Assembly: GCA_020445165.1 (NCBI GenBank)
Contig: JAGRHE010000154.1
Coordinates: forward strand, 1-6,928
DNA: 6,928 bases
From: Gammaproteobacteria bacterium
GTDB lineage: Bacteria; Pseudomonadota; Gammaproteobacteria; Chromatiales; Sedimenticolaceae
Direction: 5' to 3'
Within the stretch, counting starts at the first letter, position 1. Every line of letters begins with the position of its first letter. Made by a program: the position numbers and the translations under genes. Positions 1 to 5,104 of the stretch are shown one piece after another. The notes under the pieces are model-generated. The model was not told the origin of the DNA and ran no database searches. It saw only the letters and a list, made by a program, of their open reading frames with translations.

Positions 1-1
1 C

Positions 2-112
2 AGCAATGCGCGCCTGAGTGACTGGCGCGAGAGCACGGCGCGGGCGGTGCAGGGGAAGCAACGCCGGCATATGCGCGACTTCCTTGTGGCGCGAGGTTTC
101 TTTCGCAAGTGA
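2..112 (+). CDS. C-terminal end of an unidentified protein (partial)
   Basis: An open frame runs from the left edge to a TGA at 110-112 and gives the last 36 residues of a protein. The tail is basic and ends in RDFLVARGFFRK, with many Arg, Lys and Gln residues, so it is probably soluble. I do not recognise the family from this fragment. Its stop lies only 3 bp from the stop of the convergent gene on the other strand, and the two together leave no room for a separate terminator. The reading rests on frame continuity and that tight gene-to-gene spacing. The two other forward frames are less attractive: frame 1 closes at once with TGA at 19-21. Confidence 0.5.
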   Translation, partial: SNARLSDWRESTARAVQGKQRRHMRDFLVARGFFRK

Positions 113-115
113 GGC

Positions 116-1573
116 TCAGGGATTGCGCGGTGGTACGCGCGGGAATTCTCCCAGATATTCGCTATGCCAGATGTTTCCCGTTGCTGCGCGCTCACCCGGG
201 GTGGTAAAGCGATAGCGGTGGACCAGGATGCGCAGGTAACGCGGCGCGCTGCCGCCGGCGAAGGGATTGTGTGCCAGCAGCCCAGTCACGGCAGGCGAAT
301 TGCGCGCAAGCCCGCGCATAAAGCCGTCGAACCAGGGCCGCATCCCTGCATGCTGAGGCGGGATGAACCAGATCAGCCAGTCGAGTCGGGGATGCAGGGG
401 GACGATGAAGCGCGGGACCTCGTTCGCCGCATTCGGCTTGTAGCGGAAACGATAGTCCGACCAGTTGATTCCATCGCTGCTGCCCTGGATGGTCAGTTCG
501 TGGCGTTGCGTCTGCATATTGGGAAAGATGTGATACACGCTTCCCAGGCCCCAGCCGCGAACCCAGTTGGCCGGATGGTTCCAGGCGACCGGTGGCCGTT
601 CGGCGAAGTATTCCCATGCCGACCAGATGCTGGTCGGTACGACCAGAACCGCGACCAGCGGCAGGGCGAAGGCGACCATCAGTGGCGTTTGCCGGACCGT
701 TGCGGAACTCCCCTTCAGCCAGGGCAGAGCGCGCCGCCAGGCCTGGTCATCGATCAGGAACAGGCACAGGGCGATGGTCAACAGGTTGATGAAGTTGTGG
801 TTGCTTGTAAGGATGATCAGCAGCTGGAACAGGATCGTGATGATTGCTGCGGCCAGCCGGAACGGGCGCGGCAGAAAGATGAAGAAAGGTACGATCAGTT
901 CCACCAGCAATGTGGCGCCGGTGCCGGTTCGCAGCAGCCATTCGGGCAGCTGGTGGACATACCAGCTGCCGATGTGTGGCAGCGGCTGAGTCTCGAAATA
1001 GTGATTCAAGGTGGTCAGGCCGGCCCAGTTCGGATCGCCGCTGGCGAGTTTCGACAGGCCGGACTCGAAGCGTAGCCGGAACAACAGCCAGTGAAAGAGG
1101 AACAGCAGCAGGCGTGACGGACCTGAAACCAGGAAGATGGCGAGGAAGCCGGCCTCGAGCAACAGGAATTCCCACTGGAAGTTGAAGAACATCTGTCCGA
1201 CCTTGAACAGCGACAGGTAGAGCAGAAACAACACGATCAGCGCGACCGTCTGCAGCCGGCCGATCAGCAGGATCAGCGAAAAAAGGATGCCGGCGTAGCA
1301 GGTCAACAACAGCGTGGTGTCGCTGACGTCGATCCAGAACAGGGTTGGAAAGCGGATCCATGCCAGCGGGCCGACTGCCCGTTCCAGGCCGTCTAGGTAG
1401 GCATCGGCCGGCAGGATGCCGTCCCTTCCGACCAATCCCTGGATCTCGATCGCCGTGGAAACGAATGCGGCCAGGTAGATCAGCGCCAGCAGGCGCAGGA
1501 ACAGCGCTCTGGCGAGCAGGTATCGATCATCGATCGCCAGCAGGTGCGGCAGCCATTTTTGCGGTGTGATCAT
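116..1573 (-). CDS. Lipase maturation factor family membrane protein
   Basis: 485-residue polytopic inner-membrane protein resembling the lipase maturation factor (LMF1) family. Vertebrate LMF1 is an ER membrane protein needed for folding of dimeric lipases; bacterial members have no settled role, so a folding function here is inference. Hydrophobic segments lie at about residues 22-44, 86-104, 108-123, 134-150, 155-167, 220-234, 238-256, 261-275 and 297-313. Family-like blocks include GLVGRDGILP (46-55), KLASGDPNW (175-183), HYFETQPLPH (191-200) and SNHNFINLL (257-265). A soluble C-terminal part follows with RFIVPLHPRLDW (388-399), NPFAGGSAPRYLR (436-448) and YRFTTPGER (454-462). The start at 1573 is chosen because GGGAGG precedes it at good spacing and the first transmembrane helix follows closely. 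A start at 1630 would add 19 residues encoded partly by the repeat element. It is transcribed away from the HDOD gene and is probably monocistronic. Confidence 0.85.
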   Translation of the reverse strand: MITPQKWLPHLLAIDDRYLLARALFLRLLALIYLAAFVSTAIEIQGLVGRDGILPADAYLDGLERAVGPLAWIRFPTLFWIDVSDTTLLLTCYAGILFSLILLIGRLQTVALIVLFLLYLSLFKVGQMFFNFQWEFLLLEAGFLAIFLVSGPSRLLLFLFHWLLFRLRFESGLSKLASGDPNWAGLTTLNHYFETQPLPHIGSWYVHQLPEWLLRTGTGATLLVELIVPFFIFLPRPFRLAAAIITILFQLLIILTSNHNFINLLTIALCLFLIDDQAWRRALPWLKGSSATVRQTPLMVAFALPLVAVLVVPTSIWSAWEYFAERPPVAWNHPANWVRGWGLGSVYHIFPNMQTQRHELTIQGSSDGINWSDYRFRYKPNAANEVPRFIVPLHPRLDWLIWFIPPQHAGMRPWFDGFMRGLARNSPAVTGLLAHNPFAGGSAPRYLRILVHRYRFTTPGERAATGNIWHSEYLGEFPRVPPRNP

Positions 1574-1620
1574 GTCGCCTCCCGGGTCGATCCGGGGATC
1601 AAGATTCCTGTGCGCACTCG

Positions 1621-1780
1621 AGTGGGGCAAGTGGAAAGTTCTGTAACGCTCAGCCGCGCCACAAGCATTGTGGGTTGCGTCGCAGTCCTTGGAAAGGGCC
1701 TGCCATTGCCTGCGAAACGCGCTTTGATTCGCACTCGCAAAGTGGCTCTGAGTGTTACAGAACTTTCCACTTGCCCCACT
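1621..1780. mobile_element. MITE-like element with 33-bp inverted ends
   Basis: The arms at 1621-1653 and 1748-1780 are inverted copies matching at 32 of 33 positions; the one difference is C in the left arm against T in the right (TGTAACGCTCAG versus the complement of CTGAGTGTTACA). The outer ends are AGTGGGGCAAGTGG and CCACTTGCCCCACT. The 94-bp core continues the symmetry: a GCCAC/GTGGC pair lies just inside, then GCGTCGCAG (1677-1685) pairs with CTGCG-AA-ACGC (1710-1720). CTTTG/CAAAG (1722-1726/1738-1742) offers an alternative hairpin. There is no transposase frame and I see no target-site duplication: the flanks read CTCGA on the left and TAGCC on the right when the ends are taken as GTGGGG and CCCCAC. 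Small size, long terminal repeats and non-coding content fit a MITE or a relic of one. The parent insertion-sequence family is not recognised. Confidence 0.7.
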
Positions 1781-1793
1781 AGCCCCCGATTCC

Positions 1794-1815
1794 GACCGGC
1801 AAGTGTTGTCCGGTC
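1794..1815. promoter_or_regulatory. Inverted repeat upstream of the HDOD gene
   Basis: GACCGG at 1794-1799 and CCGGTC at 1810-1815 form a perfect 6-bp inverted repeat around a 10-bp spacer (CAAGTGTTGT). It lies 65 bp before the HDOD start and just outside the MITE-like element. Centre-to-centre spacing of about 16 bp would suit a dimeric regulator, or the RNA could fold as a hairpin. No regulator can be named. Confidence 0.3.
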
Positions 1816-1880
1816 AAACCCAGGTCAAGATTTCGCGTATCCGGCCGTTTTCCTCTGAACGTTTACTTGTGAGTCGCAAC

Positions 1881-2738
1881 ATGGCAACGGTCTGGGAACA
1901 AATTTCGGACAATGTATCGCTGGTGTCATTGCCGGATGTTTACCTGCGACTGAAAAGCGTTATGGACGATCCGGATTCGAGCATGGGCGATCTCGCCGAT
2001 GTCGTCGGAACCGATCCCGCGCTCACTGCCCGCCTGCTGCGTATCGTTAACAGTGCGTACTTCGGTCTTGCTGCCGAAATCGATACGGTTCAGCGTGCAG
2101 TGAACCTGTTGGGCTCCCAGGAGGTGCATGACCTGGTGCTGGCGGTCTCTGTCGCGCAGAGCTTCGCCGGCATGGCGCAGGAGACCATGGATGTCCACCG
2201 CTATTGGCGTCGCAGCGTCACGGCAGCGGTCTGCGCCAGGGAACTCGCCCGCCAGTGCAACGTGCTCGATGCCGATCGCTTGTTTGTAGGGGGCCTGCTC
2301 AGTGACATCGGTCACCTGTTCCTGTACCAGTACGCGCCCGACAAGGCCGGACAGGCCATGGCGTTGGCAGAGACGCAGCAGGTGCCGCTGTTCAAGGCCG
2401 AGCGGGCAGTACTCGGTATCGACTATGCGCAGGTCGGCGGCGAATTGATGCGCCGCTGGAAACTGCCGCAGACACTGTGGGAGCCCACCGAGATGCATCC
2501 AGAGCCGGGCCGTTCGCAGACCTATTCGCTGTCCACCAGCGTTATCCACATCGCCTCGATCATGGCGATGAGCGCCGATCGTGAGGATGACCTGCAGATC
2601 GCGCTGCAAAGCGTGGCCGCCAGTGCCTGGCATGACACGGGCCTTTCCATCGAGACCTGTTGCGGCATCATGCCAGAGGTTGCGCAATTGGTCGGTGGCG
2701 TCGTCGAAACCATCCTGCCCGACAGCGCCGCAGCCTGA
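1881..2738 (+). CDS. HDOD domain signalling protein
   Basis: 285-residue cytoplasmic protein consisting almost entirely of one HDOD domain (about residues 15-205). HDOD is an HD-phosphohydrolase-like fold that has usually lost catalysis and is found in bacterial signalling proteins. Typical blocks are the N-terminal LPDVYLRLKSVMDDPDSS, TDPALTARLLRIVNSAYFG (44-62) and VNLLGSQEV (74-82). The HD-like stretch GGLLSDIGHLF (137-147) has Ser where HD enzymes have the His of the HD pair, so metal-dependent hydrolysis is unlikely. ERAVLGIDYAQVGGELMRRWKLP (174-196) completes the domain. No second domain (GGDEF, EAL, REC) is attached. ATG at 1881 is preferred: GTGAG lies 7 bp upstream and the domain begins soon after. 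A GTG at 1869 is possible, and the longest frame would start inside the repeat element, which is unlikely. The exact process controlled is unknown. Confidence 0.85.
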   Translation: MATVWEQISDNVSLVSLPDVYLRLKSVMDDPDSSMGDLADVVGTDPALTARLLRIVNSAYFGLAAEIDTVQRAVNLLGSQEVHDLVLAVSVAQSFAGMAQETMDVHRYWRRSVTAAVCARELARQCNVLDADRLFVGGLLSDIGHLFLYQYAPDKAGQAMALAETQQVPLFKAERAVLGIDYAQVGGELMRRWKLPQTLWEPTEMHPEPGRSQTYSLSTSVIHIASIMAMSADREDDLQIALQSVAASAWHDTGLSIETCCGIMPEVAQLVGGVVETILPDSAAA

Positions 2739-2780
2739 GGCATCTATAGCGCCGATCCGTCCAGTGGGCGAGTGCGACCG

Positions 2781-3281
2781 TCAGTATCTGCCGTGCTGCC
2801 GGTTGATGTAGTTGGACATCTCGACGAACTGGGTATTCATCTGGCCGACGATGCGGTGTGCGGCGCGTACCAGCGCCCGCATGACTTCGTAAACCAGGCC
2901 CGGGTCGCTCGCCAGGAGGGACTCGAGATCACCACGCGACAGCGCAATCAGTTCAGATGGCCGTGCCGCGCGGATACCGGCACTGTGGGCTGCGCCATCG
3001 ATGAATCCAAGCAACCCTGCCATATCGCCATCGTGCAGCATCTGCAGCGTGACGGTCTCACCGCCGCCACTTTCGCGGAACACTTCGAGCGATCCGCTGA
3101 TGACGATGTAAAGGGTATCGTCGACATGGCCCTGTTCCAGCAGCAGCATGCCCTGGTCGAGGCAGATCGCGCTGGCGACGGCCGCCAGGGCGCGGCATTG
3201 CGTGTCGCTCAGCTCGTTGCCCAAGGGTGACTCGCGCACCGCTCGTGCGCTGACGATATCGGTCTGTGGTTCGGCTGACAT
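2781..3281 (-). CDS. Single-domain cyclic nucleotide-binding-like protein
   Basis: 166-residue soluble protein with the beta-roll of the CRP/cNMP-binding superfamily. After a short N-terminal helix region come ILE-type strands: GMLLLEQGHVDDTLYIVISGSLEVF (44-68), TVTLQMLHDGDMAGLLGFIDG (77-97), then IRAARPSELIALSRGDLESLLASDP. A C-terminal helix (about 128-160) could dimerise. There is no helix-turn-helix, so it is not a CRP/FNR transcription factor by itself. In the phosphate-binding cassette the usual Gly-Glu is Gly-Asp (85-86) and the Arg-Ser pair is His-Ser (99-100), so cAMP or cGMP binding is doubtful. Start 3281 is set by GGAGG five bases upstream; an ATG at 3299 would place that site inside the gene. 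It converges on the HDOD gene with a 42-bp gap, which suggests but does not show a shared signalling role. Confidence 0.82.
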   Translation of the reverse strand: MSAEPQTDIVSARAVRESPLGNELSDTQCRALAAVASAICLDQGMLLLEQGHVDDTLYIVISGSLEVFRESGGGETVTLQMLHDGDMAGLLGFIDGAAHSAGIRAARPSELIALSRGDLESLLASDPGLVYEVMRALVRAAHRIVGQMNTQFVEMSNYINRQHGRY

Positions 3282-3300
3282 GGCCACCTCCCGTGCCATC

Positions 3301-3331
3301 GTCTGCGATGCAGACTTCTACTGAAATTATA
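3301..3331 (-). promoter_or_regulatory. -10 box and palindrome before the cNMP-domain gene
   Basis: Read on the minus strand, a perfect TATAAT lies at 3331-3326 and is followed by the palindrome GTCTGC-ATC-GCAGAC (3315-3301), then the GGGAGGTGG ribosome binding site. No convincing -35 hexamer is present; the region upstream is GC-rich. The palindrome would overlap the start site or the first bases of the mRNA, so it could be an operator or a 5' hairpin. It supports separate transcription of this gene from the pair upstream. Confidence 0.4.
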
Positions 3332-3347
3332 GGTGCCGGCCCCGGCT

Positions 3348-3371
3348 CAATCCTGCGCCAGATCAGGATTG
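3348..3371 (-). terminator. Hairpin after the tail-anchored protein gene (weak terminator candidate)
   Basis: CAATCCTG (3348-3355) and CAGGATTG (3364-3371) form a perfect 8-bp stem with an 8-base loop, 26 bases past the stop of the minus-strand gene at 3397. A second GC-rich palindrome, GCCGG-CC-CCGGC (3335-3346), follows directly. There is no U-tract, so intrinsic termination would be weak. It could instead stabilise the 3' end of the mRNA. Confidence 0.3.
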
Positions 3372-3396
3372 TGCGAAATTAGGGCGGGTCATGCGA

Positions 3397-3834
3397 TCAG
3401 GAGAGCGAGAAGAAAAACAGGTTGAACAGCAGAATCGCAATGCCAACGAAGCCCATCGCCTGGAACACCTTGTCGCGGCGTTGTCGGCGTGCGACGAATT
3501 CTTCAGTCTGGCGCGTGATCTCGGCGCAGGTTTCGTCGTCAAGGAGGGGGTCGAGATAGATGCGTTCATGGCGCAGGTCGATCGATTCGAGTGCAGCGAT
3601 CGCAGTGATGAAGTCGGTCCGGTACATGTGTTCATCGGGATCGATCAACCTGCGCCGCAGGATCTCGTGCAGATGCATGGTCGCGGTCAACGGATCGTTG
3701 AAGCGGCTGATATAGCGGACCTGGGCCGTATGGGCGGCTGCATGCTCAGGCTCGGGGCGCCGCTCCGTCACGCGCAGGCGCACGACGGCTGGGTGATCAC
3801 TGTGCGTCTCGATTGTCAGGTAGCCGGCTGCCAT
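3397..3834 (-). CDS. Hypothetical tail-anchored membrane protein
   Basis: 145-residue protein of no family I recognise. The first 120 residues are hydrophilic and charged, with mixed strand and helix character; the N-terminus MAAGYLTIETHSDHPAVVRL is not a signal peptide. The middle (about 48-98) is acidic-basic and helical. One strongly hydrophobic segment at the extreme C-terminus (about 125-143, FQAMGFVGIAILLFNLFFF) follows the basic cluster RRQRRDK. That is the layout of a tail-anchored protein with its bulk in the cytoplasm. The start at 3834 has GGAG six bases upstream, whereas the longer frame overlaps the DUF2889 gene in another frame and has no coding character. It lies 76 bp downstream of the DUF2889 gene on the same strand, so the two are probably co-transcribed. 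Confidence 0.7.
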   Translation of the reverse strand: MAAGYLTIETHSDHPAVVRLRVTERRPEPEHAAAHTAQVRYISRFNDPLTATMHLHEILRRRLIDPDEHMYRTDFITAIAALESIDLRHERIYLDPLLDDETCAEITRQTEEFVARRQRRDKVFQAMGFVGIAILLFNLFFFSLS

Positions 3835-3910
3835 AGCGAACTCCGCCCATGTGATTTGGATTCTGGACCGCGAGATCGGCGATTGCCAGCGAAGCGGCAG
3901 GCCTGGGGGA

Positions 3911-4474
3911 TCAGTCCTGAGGCATTTTCTCGACGGATTCAGGCCACAGCCGTCGTACCACCTCGGTACCCTCGGCCAGCGCGTGACAGGTATTGATGAA
4001 ATCGCTGGGCGGTGCGGCGCTGCCGTCGACCAGGCCAGCGGTCTCGCCGCGCCACGCATAGACCGTCTGCACTGCCGTCGTCGCCAGCGTGCCGAGCAAT
4101 TCGACCAGGTGAGTGCAGCCCCAACGGCCACCCAGCAGGAGACGCACCTTGGCCGTCCATCCCGGCTCGATGCGCTGGCCGACCAATTTGTCGAAGCGTT
4201 CGGGGAAATGCGGGCAGGCCGGGTAGGGTGCGTGGACGGTCTTGCCAGTGAGTGCGATTACCGAGAGATCGGCGTCGACCGTCATGCGCAGCCACATCTC
4301 GTGCAGGTGTTCGCCGGGTGCGATCTTGCCGCGGCCGAAGGTTTCCATCGGCTCGGTCCGGGTATCGACGAGGCTGCCTTCGATATCCCAGAGTCCGTCT
4401 TCGCGGCGAAACCCCTGGCATTCGATGCGTCGCTTGTGCACCGGTTCGCGTGCCGATGGCGGTGGAAGTGGCAT
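3911..4474 (-). CDS. DUF2889 domain protein
   Basis: 187-residue soluble protein that matches the DUF2889 family along its whole length; the function of the family is not known to me. Family-like features are the N-terminal MPLPPPSARE, RRIECQGFRREDGLWDIEG (15-33), VDTRT (36-40), GEHLHEMWLRMTV (54-66), APYPACP (82-88), LVGQRIEPGW (97-106), the motif GCTHLVELLG (119-128) and the late NTCHAL (161-166). Conserved His and Cys residues (C87, C120, H122, C163, H164) could bind metal, which is speculation. The start is fixed by the family N-terminus, though the ribosome binding site (TTGGAA) is weak. It is divergent from phaP across a 160-bp region with shared palindromic boxes and is followed by the tail-anchored protein gene. 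Confidence 0.85.
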   Translation of the reverse strand: MPLPPPSAREPVHKRRIECQGFRREDGLWDIEGSLVDTRTEPMETFGRGKIAPGEHLHEMWLRMTVDADLSVIALTGKTVHAPYPACPHFPERFDKLVGQRIEPGWTAKVRLLLGGRWGCTHLVELLGTLATTAVQTVYAWRGETAGLVDGSAAPPSDFINTCHALAEGTEVVRRLWPESVEKMPQD

Positions 4475-4490
4475 ATTAATTCCAACTAAA

Positions 4491-4518
4491 ACAATAGGTT
4501 GTTAAATAAATGCTGCAA
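4491..4518 (-). promoter_or_regulatory. Candidate promoter of the DUF2889 gene
   Basis: On the minus strand TTGCAG (4518-4513) is followed after 16 bp by TATTGT (4496-4491), the same -10 hexamer as in the phaP promoter facing the other way. The -35 is a poor match to TTGACA (3 of 6). It sits inside the TGC/GCA palindrome at 4511-4525, so a protein bound there would probably block this promoter. Confidence 0.35.
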
Positions 4519-4525
4519 TGCGGCA
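4511..4525. promoter_or_regulatory. Upstream TGC-N-GCA palindrome (candidate PhaR-type box)
   Basis: TGCTGCAATGCGGCA has the form TGC-N-GCA-N-TGC-N-GCA and matches its own reverse complement at 6 of 7 pairs about base 4518. TGC/GCA-rich sites are the reported type of target for the PHA regulator PhaR (for example CTGC-N3/4-GCAG in Paracoccus). Its centre is 68 bp from the centre of the larger palindrome at the phaP start, 27 bp upstream of the phaP -35 and over the candidate -35 of the divergent DUF2889 gene. Confidence 0.45.
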
Positions 4526-4544
4526 ATTTTTTGTGTTTCTGCGC

Positions 4545-4574
4545 TTGACAATCGCCCAAAAGGACCGATATTGT
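4545..4574 (+). promoter_or_regulatory. phaP promoter, sigma-70 type
   Basis: A perfect -35 TTGACA (4545-4550) is separated by 18 bp from TATTGT (4569-4574), so transcription should start near 4581. The leader to the phaP start would be about 54 bases. Both elements are strong, as expected for an abundant granule protein, and the -10 overlaps the palindrome that follows, which suggests repression of a strong basal promoter. Confidence 0.75.
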
Positions 4575-4602
4575 GCACTGCAACATTGTTGCGCTGCACA
4601 AT
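4570..4602. promoter_or_regulatory. 33-bp palindromic operator over the phaP start site
   Basis: The sequence is symmetric about base 4586: the outer arms ATTGTGCA (4570-4577) and TGCACAAT (4595-4602) and the inner arms GCAACA and TGTTGC (4580-4585, 4587-4592) pair at 14 of 16 positions. It can also be read as two direct copies of TGC[A/G]CTGCA starting 16 bp apart (4574 and 4590). It covers the last five bases of the -10 box and the predicted start of transcription, the classic place for a repressor. By family knowledge PhaR represses phasin genes until granules titrate it away; that PhaR binds here is inference, and no phaR is in the window. Confidence 0.65.
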
Positions 4603-4634
4603 ACCACGCTGAATCACTACTTGGAGAATTTGAA

Positions 4635-5012
4635 ATGAACAAAGAATTTCTTGAAATGGTAAACCAGTTCAACGAGAACGTCTTCGCTTCGGCCAAGCGT
4701 CTGGGTGAACTCAACATGCGCACCTTCGAGCAGCTTGCCAGCAAGCAGGCCAAGGTGATGAACGACTGCCTGGAGTCGAGCGCCAAGCAGGTCGAGCTGA
4801 TGACCACCGCCAAGGACTACAAAGAGGCCATGGCCGCCCAGAGCGAACTGCTCAAGGGCTGCAACGAGAAGTTCCTGGCCAACCTGCGCGATACCACCGA
4901 GATGATGACCGCGGTGCGTGACGAGCTGTCGGGCATGGTCGAGGAAGCTGTCAAGTACACCAGCGACAGCGTCGAGAAAGCCGGCGAGCTGGCTACCAAG
5001 CAGGCAGCCTGA
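4635..5012 (+). CDS. phaP: Phasin, PHA granule coat protein
   Basis: 125-residue amphipathic, almost wholly helical protein of the phasin type. Phasins coat the surface of intracellular polyhydroxyalkanoate granules, control their number and size, and can activate the synthase. The sequence has no signal peptide or membrane segment. It starts MNKEFLEMVNQFNENVF, has a heptad-like middle (about 18-75) rich in Ala, Lys, Glu and Gln, and ends with the KQAA tail seen in many phasins. ATG 4635 is preferred: GGAG lies 8 bp upstream, whereas the longer open frame from 4518 would translate the promoter and operator. The strong promoter and palindromic operator upstream fit PhaR-type control. phaB follows 92 bp downstream on the same strand, separated by a stable hairpin. 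Confidence 0.92.
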   Translation: MNKEFLEMVNQFNENVFASAKRLGELNMRTFEQLASKQAKVMNDCLESSAKQVELMTTAKDYKEAMAAQSELLKGCNEKFLANLRDTTEMMTAVRDELSGMVEEAVKYTSDSVEKAGELATKQAA

Positions 5013-5021
5013 TGCCCGAGG

Positions 5022-5055
5022 TGACGCGGGACGTCGTCAAATACGTCCCGTGTCA
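5022..5055 (+). other. Stable hairpin between phaP and phaB
   Basis: TGACGCGGGACG (5022-5033) pairs with CGTCCCGTGTCA (5044-5055) over 12 bp, including one G-U wobble, around a 10-base loop TCGTCAAATA. It begins 9 bases after the phaP stop and no T-run follows, so it is not a classic terminator. It may protect the 3' end of an abundant phaP mRNA or partly block read-through, making phasin much more abundant than the reductase. Confidence 0.6.
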
Positions 5056-5104
5056 TGTCGTCGTGTGAATGTCCCTGATAACCAATCGAGTACGGAGTAG
5101 AAGA

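Larger units (their letters stand above)
1574..1880. other. 307-bp divergent intergenic region
   Basis: This gap separates two divergent genes (LMF family and HDOD) and has to hold both promoters. About half of it (1621-1780) is the MITE-like element. The rest contains the ribosome binding site of the minus-strand gene next to 1573, and an inverted repeat at 1794-1815. I see no convincing -35/-10 pair for either gene. Frames open through the element carry no recognisable domain. Confidence 0.6.

Noticed and set aside
164..1075. 303-codon plus-strand open frame
   Set aside because: It lies wholly antisense to the LMF-family gene; its product is low-complexity and rich in Gln, Arg and Asp with no domain. 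It is typical of a shadow frame in GC-rich DNA.
1621..1780. CRISPR repeat pair
   Set aside because: The two similar segments are inverted rather than direct and there are only two, so this is not a CRISPR array.
1752..1880. Extended N-terminus for the HDOD protein starting inside the repeat element
   Set aside because: The extra 43 residues would be translated from the mobile element and the intergenic repeat and have no domain character; the ATG at 1881 fits the family start.
1926..2687. 253-codon minus-strand open frame inside the HDOD gene
   Set aside because: No domain, and fully covered by a well-supported HDOD gene on the other strand.
3835..4131. Longer N-terminus for the tail-anchored protein
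   Set aside because: It overlaps the DUF2889 gene in another frame and reads as Arg-, Pro- and Trp-rich noise; the start at 3834 has GGAG at good spacing.
4518..4634. 39-residue N-terminal extension of the phasin
   Set aside because: It would translate the promoter and operator; ATG 4635 has a proper ribosome binding site and gives a normal phasin N-terminus.
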